Source of the DNA: Streptomyces specialis | GTDB lineage: Bacteria > Actinomycetota > Actinomycetes > Streptomycetales > Streptomycetaceae | Assembly: GCF_001493375.1 (NCBI RefSeq) | Contig: NZ_LN929893.1 | Location: forward strand, 293,284 to 357,283 | Direction of reading: 5' to 3' | Length of the DNA: 64,000 nucleotides | In this document: piece after piece, positions 51,954 through 59,682 of the stretch | Position numbering within the stretch: position 1 is the stretch's first letter | Layout: every line of letters starts with the position of its first letter | The notes under the pieces: generated by a model | The model's input: the letters and a program-made list of their open reading frames with translations, nothing else | Database searches by the model: none | Told to the model about the DNA's origin: nothing | Program-made: the position numbers and the translations under genes

Positions 51954-52853
51954 TCATACCCGGGCCGGCGCGCGGGCAGCCGACGCGCGCCCGGCGAGGC
52001 ACTCCTCGAAGAAGGCCAGCGCCTTGAGGTGGTACGCGCGGGCGGACCAGCCGAGGCTGATGTTGTGGCCGGTGCCGGGCTGGCGGTCGACGAGCACGCG
52101 GGGGGCGGCGAGCCGGGCGGTGAGGTCGGCGACGGTCGCCTCGGCGTGGTGCCACCACGTCTCGTGCTCGGCGAAGGTGAGGCGGACGGGGACGCGGACG
52201 CGGGCGGCGACGCCGGGGAAGATCTCGGACCAGCGGGCGGCTTCCTGCCGTTCCCTGGGCGGCATGGGCTTCACCAGCGCGGTGGAGAAGCGGAAGGTGT
52301 TGGGCGGGTAGAGGCTGAGCTTGCCCCAGTTGAGGGTCCAGTGGCCGTGCCGCCGGCCGGTGGACTGGTCGTCGAGGCGGGCGGCGTAACGGTGGCCGCA
52401 GCCGGAGATGTCGATGCCGAGCCAGCGGCCCCGGCTGTCGTCGGCGGCGGCGGTCAGGGCCAGTTTGCCGCCGTAGGAGTGGGCGAGGACGAACAGCCCG
52501 GCGCCGGTGTCGTACCGGGCGGCGAAGTCGTCCAGGGCGGCGTGCAGCACGGCGGACTGCTCGGCGAGGGTGGCGCCTTCGGGGAGCTGCGCGGCCGAGT
52601 GGCCGTAGCCGGGCCGGTCCACCGCCAGGACGGTGTAGCCCAGGCTCGCGCCGAGGGCCAGCAGGGAGGTGCTGGGGTGGGCCTGGCCGTCGAAGTAGCC
52701 GGCGCTCATGCCGCCGCCGTGCAGGGCGACGACGGCCGCGCGCGGGGGGCCTTCCGGCTCGATGAGGAGGCCGGAGAGGGTGACGCCCGCGGGGTCGAGG
52801 GTCACACGCCGTACTCCGGGCGAGGCGTCGAGGGTGGGCGTGGGCATCTGCAC
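51954..52853 (-). CDS. Alpha/beta hydrolase
   Basis: A 299-aa cytoplasmic hydrolase. The oxyanion region is VVALHGGGMSAGYFDG, the nucleophile elbow is FVLAHSYGGKLAL (Ser), and the catalytic His is probably in QPGTGHNISLGW. Relatives process esters or polyketide-type substrates; the substrate here is unknown. The GTG at 52853 is preferred because AAGGAG lies seven bases upstream; the ATG two codons later is an alternative. It is followed by the MFS exporter 10 nt downstream, suggesting that product and export are linked. Confidence 0.88.
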   Translation of the reverse strand: MQMPTPTLDASPGVRRVTLDPAGVTLSGLLIEPEGPPRAAVVALHGGGMSAGYFDGQAHPSTSLLALGASLGYTVLAVDRPGYGHSAAQLPEGATLAEQSAVLHAALDDFAARYDTGAGLFVLAHSYGGKLALTAAADDSRGRWLGIDISGCGHRYAARLDDQSTGRRHGHWTLNWGKLSLYPPNTFRFSTALVKPMPPRERQEAARWSEIFPGVAARVRVPVRLTFAEHETWWHHAEATVADLTARLAAPRVLVDRQPGTGHNISLGWSARAYHLKALAFFEECLAGRASAARAPARV

Positions 52854-52977
52854 GTCACTGCTCCTTCTTCGGGGATGGTGCGTACGGCTGTCCGGCCCGC
52901 GCCGGGCCCCCGGCGGGGACAAGGTCCGGGGACGCGACGGGGCCGGTGTCATGTGGACGCGCCCCGCGGATCGGTGC

Positions 52978-53604
52978 TCAGTACTGCCAGAGGTGCTTCT
53001 TCCGGTAGCTGGACTCCCAGAAGAGCTTGTTGAGGGCGCGGGCGGGCGGGGGCATGTTCACCAGGAACCTCTGGCGGTCGGCCTCCGAGATGTCGTCGAG
53101 GATCCACGGGATGTAGACGGCGGCGCCCTTGATGCCCTGGGCGCGGGCCATGCCCGCGGCGAAGTTCTTCCAGTCGGCGTTGGTGCACGTCTCCTGGATG
53201 AGCGGCAGGGCGTTCTCCTCCTCGTGCTTCATGTGGAAGCCGAGCACGGCGCCGAGTTCCTTGATCTTCTCGACGAGGTCGGGCGACTTGGTCGCCAGCG
53301 CCTCGTCGACCGCGGTGAGGACGGGGTCGAGCTGGGCGTGCTCGGCCTCCATCTCGCGCAGCAGCTCGTTGGGGCCGGGGGCGTCGCCGACCTTGCTCTG
53401 GACCGTCGGCCACAGCCGCTCGTCCTCGACGGTGTGGTGGATGTGGAGCTGGTGCTTGAAGTTCTCCCAGCCGGCGCGGACCTGGGGCGTGTCGGTCTTG
53501 CCGGCGAGGGCGGCGGCCTCCAGGCGCTCCAGGTCGCGGCGGAACGCGTCGTGCGTCGCGAACATGACGTCGAAGTTGATGTGGTCCTGCTGCGCGTCGG
53601 TCAT
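52978..53604 (-). CDS. Hemerythrin HHE-domain protein
   Basis: A 208-aa protein with a four-helix hemerythrin-like domain that binds a diiron centre. Metal ligands are visible as ATHDAFRRDLERLE, HIHHTVEDERLWP, EAEHAQLDPVL and FHMKHEEENALPLI. The C-terminal 60 residues (NADWKNFAAGMARAQGIKGA...) are an extra helical domain common in actinobacterial members. Such proteins sense or detoxify oxygen or nitric oxide. The ATG at 53604 (MTDAQQDH) is chosen over upstream starts. It is divergent from the ECF sigma factor across a long inverted repeat. Confidence 0.9.
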   Translation of the reverse strand: MTDAQQDHINFDVMFATHDAFRRDLERLEAAALAGKTDTPQVRAGWENFKHQLHIHHTVEDERLWPTVQSKVGDAPGPNELLREMEAEHAQLDPVLTAVDEALATKSPDLVEKIKELGAVLGFHMKHEEENALPLIQETCTNADWKNFAAGMARAQGIKGAAVYIPWILDDISEADRQRFLVNMPPPARALNKLFWESSYRKKHLWQY

Positions 53605-53787
53605 GATGCGCGCTGTCCCTTCTCTGGGCTGGCGATTCATCGGTTCTGCGGCGGAATGCGCGGGGGCCGCTTCCGCCGGGTCCGGACGGTGGACCCCGCG
53701 GTCCCGGCGCCGAATCCGGTCACCGGACGATGCGCCGGGCGTGCTCACGCTCCGTTCCCCGCTGCCAAGAGGGAGGCGGCGGCGTGG

Positions 53788-53856
53788 ATGTGACATCGGC
53801 GGGCCGGGGTGAGACGCAGACCACATTTCCCGGCGGCGGCCGTGCCGATGTCACAT
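53788..53856. promoter_or_regulatory. Divergent TGTCACA inverted repeat (ECF41-like -35 pair)
   Basis: Arms ATGTGACATCGGC (53788-53800) and GCCGATGTCACAT (53844-53856) are perfect inverted copies 43 nt apart. Each contains TGTCACA pointing outward, one toward the hemerythrin gene and one toward the sigma factor gene. TGTCACA is the -35 element reported for ECF41 sigma factors. At 16 nt downstream the sequences are CCTC and CCCT rather than the reported CGTC, so the -10 match is poor. Confidence 0.6.
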
Positions 53857-53910
53857 TCCGGTGCCCGGCGGCCCTCTCATCGGCGGAGCGCACCACACGG
53901 GAGGCACACC

Positions 53911-54915
53911 ATGTCCGACACCCCGTCGGGAAGCCCGGCAGGCAACGGCACCGGCCCGGAGGACCCGTCCGTCACGGCCGCGACGACCGTCTTCGTCGGC
54001 CACCGTGAACTGCTGTTCTCCATCGTCTACAACATGCTGGGCAGCGTCGCGGACACCGAGGACGTGCTCCAGGAGACGTGGCTGTCGTGGGCCCGGAAGT
54101 CCGGTCAGGCCACGGCGCCGGAGATCGACAACCCCCGCGCCTACCTGATCCGGATCGCCGTCAACCACGCCCTCGCGCGCCAGGCGACGATCAGCCGCCG
54201 CCGCGAGACGTACGTCGGTCCCTGGCTGCCCGAGCCGCTGGTCACGGACGCGTCGGAGTCCGACGACGCCGCCGACCAGGCGGTGCGCACCGAGTCGGTG
54301 TCGATGGCGCTGCTGGTGGTGCTGGAGACGCTGACGCCGCTGGAGCGGGCGGTGTTCGTGCTGCACGAGGTGTTCGGGTACGCGCACACGGAGATCGCCG
54401 AGATCCTTGGCCGTACGCCCTCGGCGGTGCGTCAGCTCGCGCACCGGGCGCGGGGGCACGTGCAGGCCCGGCGGCCCCGCTACCAGGCCGATCCGGACCT
54501 CCAGCGGCGGATCACCGAACGTTTCGTCGAGGCCGCCATGGGCGGTGACATCGCGGCGCTGATGCAGATGCTGGCGCCCGAGGTCACGTTCTGGACGGAC
54601 GGCGGCGGCAAGACCCGGTCGGCCGGGCTGCGTCCGGTCAAGGGCCGGGAGAAGGTGGCGCGCCTGATGGCGGGTTACGCGTCCCGGCCGCCGAAGAACT
54701 TCGACGTGCGCTACATGCACGTCAACGGCGACCAGTCGGCCGTGGTCTTCTCCGGCGACTCGCCGTACGCGGTCGTCGTGATGGACCTGACCCCGGAGGG
54801 GGACCAGGTCCGCGAGGTGTACGCGGTCACCAACCCCGACAAGCTCGCCCACGTCCGGCTCGCCGAGGACCCGGCGGCGGGCGAGGACGACCGGGACCCG
54901 GCCGACGCCGGGTAG
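53911..54915 (+). CDS. ECF sigma factor of the ECF41 type with SnoaL-like C-terminus
   Basis: A 334-aa extracytoplasmic-function sigma factor. Region 2 is LLFSIVYNMLGSVADTEDVL, region 4 is LTPLERAVFVLHEVFGYAHT then AEILGRTPSAVRQLAHRARG. A C-terminal SnoaL/NTF2-like domain of about 130 residues regulates activity in cis. The ECF41 signature motifs are all present: WLPEPL in the linker, DGGGK, and NPDKL near the end. GGGAGG precedes the ATG at 53911. Typical COE partners are not directly adjacent; hemerythrin is divergent and NmrA/ABM genes lie 2.5 kb on. Confidence 0.92.
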   Translation: MSDTPSGSPAGNGTGPEDPSVTAATTVFVGHRELLFSIVYNMLGSVADTEDVLQETWLSWARKSGQATAPEIDNPRAYLIRIAVNHALARQATISRRRETYVGPWLPEPLVTDASESDDAADQAVRTESVSMALLVVLETLTPLERAVFVLHEVFGYAHTEIAEILGRTPSAVRQLAHRARGHVQARRPRYQADPDLQRRITERFVEAAMGGDIAALMQMLAPEVTFWTDGGGKTRSAGLRPVKGREKVARLMAGYASRPPKNFDVRYMHVNGDQSAVVFSGDSPYAVVVMDLTPEGDQVREVYAVTNPDKLAHVRLAEDPAAGEDDRDPADAG

Positions 54916-54939
54916 GGGCGCGCCGGGCCGGCGGTGACA

Positions 54940-54974
54940 CCCGGCCCCGAAGGGGGGACTCCCTCGGGGCCGGG
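54940..54974. terminator. Bidirectional hairpin after the sigma factor gene
   Basis: A perfect 11-bp stem (CCCGGCCCCGA with TCGGGGCCGGG) and a 13-nt loop, between convergent stops at 54915 and 54987. Confidence 0.75.
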
Positions 54975-54986
54975 CGGTGGTGGCCG

Positions 54987-55286
54987 TCAGGCGGCCGTGA
55001 GCGGGAGCAGTCCCGTGCGGGCGTCGCGGGCCGCGAGAGGGTTCCGGACGGGTGGGGTGAACCGGTCCCGCACCTGCGTGAGGATCGCCTTGTACTCCTC
55101 CTCCTGTTCGGCGGTCCAGGCGGTCCAGGCGGCCTGCGGCGGCGGTGGTGGCTGCTCGTGCCGGGGTGCTCGTCCGGCGCGCCGGACGGTGCCGGGTCCG
55201 GTCACGAAGATCGCGACCACCGAGAGCTGGGGCTGATCGAGGTTGGCCGGCTCCGGGCGGTGCGCGGTGCGCTCGGTCGCGGACAT
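54987..55286 (-). CDS. Small hypothetical protein
   Basis: A 99-aa cytoplasmic protein of unknown function. It begins MSATERTAHRPEPANLDQPQ; SVVAIFVTGPGTVRRAGRAP is followed by a Pro-rich stretch, then a helical segment (WTAWTAEQEEEYKAILTQVR) and a short C-terminus. No domain recognised. The ATG at 55286 is used; one 5 codons upstream is possible. It ends the minus-strand series and lies 21 nt after the antiporter stop, so it is probably co-transcribed with it. Confidence 0.6.
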   Translation of the reverse strand: MSATERTAHRPEPANLDQPQLSVVAIFVTGPGTVRRAGRAPRHEQPPPPPQAAWTAWTAEQEEEYKAILTQVRDRFTPPVRNPLAARDARTGLLPLTAA

Positions 55287-55307
55287 GTGACGTCCTTCCA
55301 CTGGGTG

Positions 55308-56651
55308 TTACGTGGTGGGGTCCTTGTCGGCGGGCGCGCCCATGAGGTCCAGCACCCGGCGCTCGCGGAGGTCCTCCTCCGCCGTGTGCTCGACCCGGGT
55401 CATGGCCAGCCGCAGCAGCGGCGGGGCCATGAGGGAGGTGAGCACCGCGACGAGCACGATGATGCTGTACATCTCGACGCTGAGAAGACCGAGGCGTACG
55501 CCGATCATGGCGATGATGACTTCGATCACTCCCCTGGCGTTCATACCGGCGCCCAGGGCGAGCGACTCCCACTTGTTCATCCTGCTGAACAGGCCGCCGA
55601 CGAAGGCGCCGAGGAACTTTCCGGCGACCGCGACGGTGACCACCGCCAGCGCCCACAGGGCGATCTCCGGGTCGGCGAGCGCGGTGAGGTCCATGCGCAG
55701 ACCCGCGGTGGCGAAGAAGAGCGGGGCGAGCACGGTGACGACCGTGGTGTTGAGGGGCTCCAGGGGGCGGACGTCGATGTCCTTGGCCGAGCCGATGAGG
55801 ATGCCGCACAGGAACGCGCCGAAGACGGCCTCCAGTTCCAGCGCGTGGGTACCGGCCGCCGACAGGATGGTCAGCACGACCGCCGTCACGATGGGCAGCC
55901 CCCGGACGCCGGAGCGGATGGCCCACCGCATGGCGAGACGGACGACGACGCGGCCGACGGTGACGGTCATCAGCAGCACGATCGCGAGGTGCCCCAGCGC
56001 GGTCGCCACGTCGCCGCCGCTGAGGCCGGACGCGGTCGCCATGGCGGCCACCAGGGAGACCAGCACCCAGCCGACGGCGTCGTCGATGGTGCCGGCGACG
56101 AGGATCATCTGCCCGATGTTGCGGTGGATCAGCTTCAGGTCCATCAGGGTCCTGGCGATGACCGGGATGGCGCTGACGCACATGGCGACGCCGACGAAGC
56201 ACGCGAACACGGCCTGGTCGGAGCCGTCCTCGCGGAGCGACGCGGGCAGCAGGAAGCCGAGCCAGACGCCGAGTGCCAGCGGCAGCACCAGGCCCGCGGC
56301 GCTGACCGTGGCGGCCCGGGCGCCCTGTCTGCGGACCCGTTTCAGATCGAGGGGCATGCCGGTGAAGCCGACGAGCAGGATGACGCCGAGCTGCCCGAGG
56401 GCGTCCAGCAGGTGCATCTGGCCGGGGTCCTGCGGGAAGAGCCACGACCCGAAGTCGGGGAACACGTGAGACAGCAGGGACGGCCCGAGGAGAACGCCGG
56501 CGGACAGCTCGCCGACGATGGCGGGCATGCCGAGTCGCTCCGCGAGCCGGCCGAGGAGCATGGCCAGCAGGAGCAGGACTCCGACCTGGGTGAGCAGAAC
56601 CAGCAGCTCGTGATGGGCGATCGGCGGGACCGCGGTGGCCGCGAACGTCAT
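55308..56651 (-). CDS. Kef/CPA2-type cation:proton antiporter (copy A)
   Basis: A 447-aa membrane antiporter of the CPA2 family. About 12-13 hydrophobic segments cover residues 15-420. The ion-binding region is LVAGTIDDAVGWVLVSLVAA, where the adjacent aspartates (IDDA) match the CPA2 double-Asp site, and NARGVIEVIIAMIG is the conserved C-terminal motif. No RCK/TrkA-N domain is attached; the C-terminus is a short hydrophilic tail. Probably exchanges potassium or sodium, or an ionisable metabolite, for protons. The ATG at 56651 has AAAGGA upstream. A second relative is encoded at 59.7 kb. Confidence 0.9.
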   Translation of the reverse strand: MTFAATAVPPIAHHELLVLLTQVGVLLLLAMLLGRLAERLGMPAIVGELSAGVLLGPSLLSHVFPDFGSWLFPQDPGQMHLLDALGQLGVILLVGFTGMPLDLKRVRRQGARAATVSAAGLVLPLALGVWLGFLLPASLREDGSDQAVFACFVGVAMCVSAIPVIARTLMDLKLIHRNIGQMILVAGTIDDAVGWVLVSLVAAMATASGLSGGDVATALGHLAIVLLMTVTVGRVVVRLAMRWAIRSGVRGLPIVTAVVLTILSAAGTHALELEAVFGAFLCGILIGSAKDIDVRPLEPLNTTVVTVLAPLFFATAGLRMDLTALADPEIALWALAVVTVAVAGKFLGAFVGGLFSRMNKWESLALGAGMNARGVIEVIIAMIGVRLGLLSVEMYSIIVLVAVLTSLMAPPLLRLAMTRVEHTAEEDLRERRVLDLMGAPADKDPTT

Positions 56652-57118
56652 GGAGGTGTCCTTTCTCCCGAGGGGAGGGGCGCCCATGGGGAGTGAGCGT
56701 CGTCGCCTCTTCGCCGGCCGTACGCCGCCCGGTGCGGCGGTGTGCGGCGGCGGCCGTGCCCGGGACCGACCGGGGAGGTGTTGCACCTGTGGGACATCCC
56801 CGCGTAACGTGATAAGCGGATTACTGGGTCCCCGAGTTGTGGGACCCGGCCGTCCGGGGGCCCGGCACAGCGGAACGACAGCGTGTGCGGGTGGAAGCGC
56901 GCGCACGGCGTCATCGGGTGCGCGGCATGGTGCGGTGATCGTGCCGTGGTCGTGCTGGTGTGGCGCGCCGCGCTCCTGGAGCACCGAGCGCGGGGTGGCC
57001 GGGGTGCCGCAGCGCTCCGGCCGGGGTCCGTCGAGGGACAGCTTGCCCACTCCCCCGAGCCGCCATGCGGCCGGGTGTGATCATGTCACCGGTGGGGCGT
57101 GTGCGCCCCGCGCGGGGG
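56652..57118. other. Intergenic region upstream of antiporter A, no gene seen
   Basis: This 467-nt stretch lies between the ABM gene stop and the antiporter start. No convincing coding sequence was found. A less GC-rich patch around 56800-56830 (CGTAACGTGATAAGCGGATT) is the likeliest promoter or operator position for the minus-strand antiporter gene. Confidence 0.5.
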
Positions 57119-57484
57119 TCACGCGACGCAGACGCCGGGGACCGCGATCTTCTCGTAGACGTGCGGCAGGATCCGCACTCCCTCGGGGAACTGGTGCGCG
57201 CTCCGGTGGAACGCGGGGTCCGCGAAGGCGTCGGCGAGTGCCTCGGTGGACTCCCAGACCGCCACGTTCAGCAGCAGGTTGCTGCCCGCCGTGCCGCGGT
57301 GGAGCTGCGCCGAGAGGAACCCGGGGCGGCTCTTGAGGAACGCGGCGTCGGCCCGGAAGGCGGCGATGACCTCGTCCGTCTTTCCCTCCGGCACCACGAA
57401 GGTGTTCACCAGGACGATGGGGCCGGTCTTCTCCGCCAACTGGGCCGGGAGCGGCGTCGAGGGATCGAGGCTGTCGAGCTGCAT
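57119..57484 (-). CDS. Antibiotic biosynthesis monooxygenase (ABM) domain protein
   Basis: A 121-aa ferredoxin-like-fold protein of the ABM superfamily: IVLVNTFVVPEGKTDEVIAAF, PGFLSAQLHRG, LNVAVWESTEALADAF and AFHRSAHQFPEG. Members include cofactor-free quinone-forming monooxygenases of aromatic polyketide pathways and heme-degrading or quinol enzymes. Substrate unknown. It lies next to flavin reductases and an NmrA reductase, consistent with oxidative tailoring. The start ATG 57484 has GGAAGG upstream. The region just beyond (57538-57602) looks like adapter sequence, so the link to the NmrA gene is uncertain. Confidence 0.88.
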   Translation of the reverse strand: MQLDSLDPSTPLPAQLAEKTGPIVLVNTFVVPEGKTDEVIAAFRADAAFLKSRPGFLSAQLHRGTAGSNLLLNVAVWESTEALADAFADPAFHRSAHQFPEGVRILPHVYEKIAVPGVCVA

Positions 57485-57490
57485 CGGGAG

Positions 57491-58507
57491 CTACCTTCCA
57501 CTGCGCGCGGCGGGGCGGTCGGGGACGGTCAGGGACCCGTTGCCCTTACACATCCTCGAGCCCACGAGACAGGCAGCAATCTTGCATGGCGTCTTCTGGT
57601 CGCCCGTGCTCGTGGTGCGGGAAGTGGTGAAAAGGGACGGTGGGGGGTCGGCGGCCCACCGGGCGAACGTCGACGCCGGGCGCCCGGTGATCCGTTCGGC
57701 GTCGGCCGAGACGAACGCGGGCCGGCCCGCCGCCTCTTCCTCCAGCCGCAGCACCGACTCGGCGATGCCCTCGGGCAGATGACGCACCGCCATGAGATGC
57801 CGGACGGCCCCCTCGCGCGGGATCCGCTCGAACCGGACGGGGCGCCCGATCGCCTGGGAGACGATGCGCGCCATGTGCCTGCGGGTGAGCGACTCGGGGC
57901 CGGTGACGGTGAACGTCGCGCCGCCGTACGCGCCGGACAGCAGCAGCCGGGCGGCCACGTCGGCGACGTCCCGCTCGTGGACGGGCGCCGACGCCGCCAT
58001 GGCGTGGGCCTCCCGGACCACGCCCGCGGCGCGGATGCCGGGCGCCCAGTGCGTCAGCGTGTTCGCCGCGAACTCGGAGGCGCGCAGGATCGTCCAGTCC
58101 AGGCCGGAGGCGGTCACCGTCTCCTCGATCAGCCGGTGCCAGAACACCATCGGGTCGGTGTCCCAGGCGGCCTTGTCGCGGATCGCCGCGGTGGAGAGCA
58201 GCACGACGCGGCGCACGCCCCGGGAGCGGGCCAGGGACAGCAGCCGGCCGGTGAACTCCCCGGCGGCGGCCGGGTTGACGAACAGGGAGGTGACGCCGTC
58301 GAGGGAACCGGCCAGGGTGCCGGGCTCGTTGGGGTCGCCGCGGATGACCTCGGCGTCGGCCGGGAGCCGCGCGGTCAGGGGGTCGCGGGTGACCGCCCGG
58401 ACCGGGGCGCCGGCGGCCAGCAGGGACGCGACGAGCGCGCGCCCCACCGTGCCGGTCGCCCCGGTGACGAGAACGGTTTGGTCAGCCGTCGAAGACCGGG
58501 TCGACAC
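57491..58507 (-). CDS. NmrA-like NAD(P)-binding reductase; C-terminal tail artefactual
   Basis: An atypical short-chain dehydrogenase. The Rossmann motif is VLVTGATGTVGRALVASLL; later segments VVLLSTAAIRDK, LDWTILRASEFAAN and GATFTVTGPESLT fit NmrA/SDR_a5 proteins. The family normally ends near FARWAAD at about residue 287. Here about 50 more residues follow, including TPCKIAACLVGSRMCKGNG, encoded by 57538-57602, which matches an Illumina Nextera adapter. The true 3' end is therefore unknown. The GTG at 58507 has GGAGG upstream and lies inside the preceding flavin reductase gene (26-nt overlap). Confidence 0.82.
   Translation of the reverse strand: MSTRSSTADQTVLVTGATGTVGRALVASLLAAGAPVRAVTRDPLTARLPADAEVIRGDPNEPGTLAGSLDGVTSLFVNPAAAGEFTGRLLSLARSRGVRRVVLLSTAAIRDKAAWDTDPMVFWHRLIEETVTASGLDWTILRASEFAANTLTHWAPGIRAAGVVREAHAMAASAPVHERDVADVAARLLLSGAYGGATFTVTGPESLTRRHMARIVSQAIGRPVRFERIPREGAVRHLMAVRHLPEGIAESVLRLEEEAAGRPAFVSADAERITGRPASTFARWAADPPPSLFTTSRTTSTGDQKTPCKIAACLVGSRMCKGNGSLTVPDRPAARSGR
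57538..57602. other. Probable Illumina Nextera i7/P7 adapter contamination
   Basis: On the plus strand TTACACATCCTCGAGCCCAC continues into CGAGCCCACGAGACAGGCAG (57557-57576), which is the Nextera read-2 adapter followed by an index. Then comes ATCTTGCATGGCGTCTTCTG, a mutated P7 sequence (expected ATCTCGTATGCCGTCTTCTG). The 8 nt between the two parts differ by one base from what I recall as index N703. Adapter, index and P7 are in the right order and spacing, so chance is implausible. Confidence 0.9.
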
Positions 58508-59030
58508 CGTGGGGTTCCTCCTCCAGGGATCCCAGGAAGCCGCGGAAGAAGATCAGCGGCTCCTGCGACTGTCGCGGGACGCCGAGTTCCACGACCTCGC
58601 CGACGAAGATGGTGTGGTCACCGCCGTCGAAGGCGTTGACCAGGCGGCAGGACAGGAACGCCAGCGCCTCGCTCAGCACCGGCACACCCGTCACCGACGC
58701 GTGGTGGGCCACGTCCGTGATGGCCGCGGTGGACTTGCCCGCGAAGGCGCGGGCCAGCTTCTCCTGGCGGCCGGAGAGGAAGTTGACGGCGTAGGCGCCG
58801 GTGCTCTCCACCACCGCGCGCAGCCGCGAGTCGTTGTGCAGGCAGAACAGCACCAGCGGCGGGTCGAGCGAGACCGAGGTGAAGGAGTTGACCGTGGTAC
58901 CGGCCGCCGCCTCCTCCGTTCCGCTGGTGATGACGGTGACGCCGGTGACGAAGAGGCCGCACACGTCGCGCAGCGTCCTGCCCGCGACCGGGTTCACCTG
59001 GGCCGGTGCCTGCGTGTCCGTTGGAGTCAC
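58482..59030 (-). CDS. Flavin reductase family protein (copy 1)
   Basis: A 182-aa FMN-binding split-barrel protein, the small component of two-component flavin-dependent monooxygenases. It supplies reduced FMN/FAD. Family segments: DVCGLFVTGVTVITSG, TTVNSFTSVSLDPPLVLFCL, YAVNFLSGRQEKLARAFAGK and GDHTIFVGEVVELGV. About 89 percent identical in the shared core to the next gene upstream. Nearest known relatives include ActVB-like reductases. The start is GTG at 59030. No large monooxygenase component is in the window. Confidence 0.9.
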   Translation of the reverse strand: MTPTDTQAPAQVNPVAGRTLRDVCGLFVTGVTVITSGTEEAAAGTTVNSFTSVSLDPPLVLFCLHNDSRLRAVVESTGAYAVNFLSGRQEKLARAFAGKSTAAITDVAHHASVTGVPVLSEALAFLSCRLVNAFDGGDHTIFVGEVVELGVPRQSQEPLIFFRGFLGSLEEEPHGVDPVFDG

Positions 59031-59075
59031 GAATACCCCCTGGGTCGTGGTGGTCGGGATCGGCGGCCGCCGGGA

Positions 59076-59624
59076 TCAGCCGTCGAAGATCGGGTGGACG
59101 CCGCGGGGTTCCTCCTCCAGCGCGCCGAGGAACCCGCGGAAGAAGATCAGCGGCTCCTGGTTGTCGCGCGGGACGCCGAGTTCCACGACCTCGCCGACGA
59201 AGATGGTGTGGTCACCGCCGTGGAAGGCGTTGACCAGGCGGCAGGACAGGAACGCCAGCGCCTCGCTCAGCACCGGCACACCCGTCACCGACGCGTGGTG
59301 CGCGCAGTCGGTGATGGCCGCGGTGGACTTGCCCGCGAAGGCGCGGGCCAGCTTCTCCTGGCGGCCGGACAGGAAGTTGACGACATAGGCGCCGCCGTCC
59401 TCCACCACCGCGCGCAGCCGCGACTCGTTGTGCAGGCAGAACAGCACCAGCGGCGGATCGAGCGAGACCGAGGTGAAGGAGTTGACCGTGGTACCGGCCG
59501 CCGCCTTCCCCTGGCCCGCGGTGATGACGGTGACGCCGGTGACGAAGTGCCCGCACACGTCGCGCAGGGTTCGTCCCTCGACCGGTTTCGCGCGGTGCAG
59601 CGCCTCGGTGTCCGAGGTGGTCAC
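59076..59624 (-). CDS. Flavin reductase family protein (copy 2)
   Basis: A 182-aa paralogue of the adjacent copy with the same FMN-binding split-barrel segments (GTTVNSFTSVSLDPPLVLFC, VNFLSGRQEKLARAFAGKST). Its N-terminal 15 residues (VTTSDTEALHRAKPV) are unrelated to those of copy 1, and the variable spots cluster at TAGQGK, VEDGG and PRDNQ. The GTG at 59624 has GGAGG five bases upstream; the GTG two codons earlier overlaps that site. The two genes sit head to tail, 45 nt apart. Confidence 0.9.
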   Translation of the reverse strand: MTTSDTEALHRAKPVEGRTLRDVCGHFVTGVTVITAGQGKAAAGTTVNSFTSVSLDPPLVLFCLHNESRLRAVVEDGGAYVVNFLSGRQEKLARAFAGKSTAAITDCAHHASVTGVPVLSEALAFLSCRLVNAFHGGDHTIFVGEVVELGVPRDNQEPLIFFRGFLGALEEEPRGVHPIFDG

Positions 59625-59682
59625 ACGCACCTCCTGGGGTTCGTCGCGGGAATGTCGGTCTGGTGGGGTGCCGGGCGGCCGG

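Noticed and set aside
57538..57640. Cys-containing C-terminal tail on NmrA as a novel peptide or domain
   Set aside because: The coding DNA matches an Illumina Nextera adapter with index and P7 parts in order.
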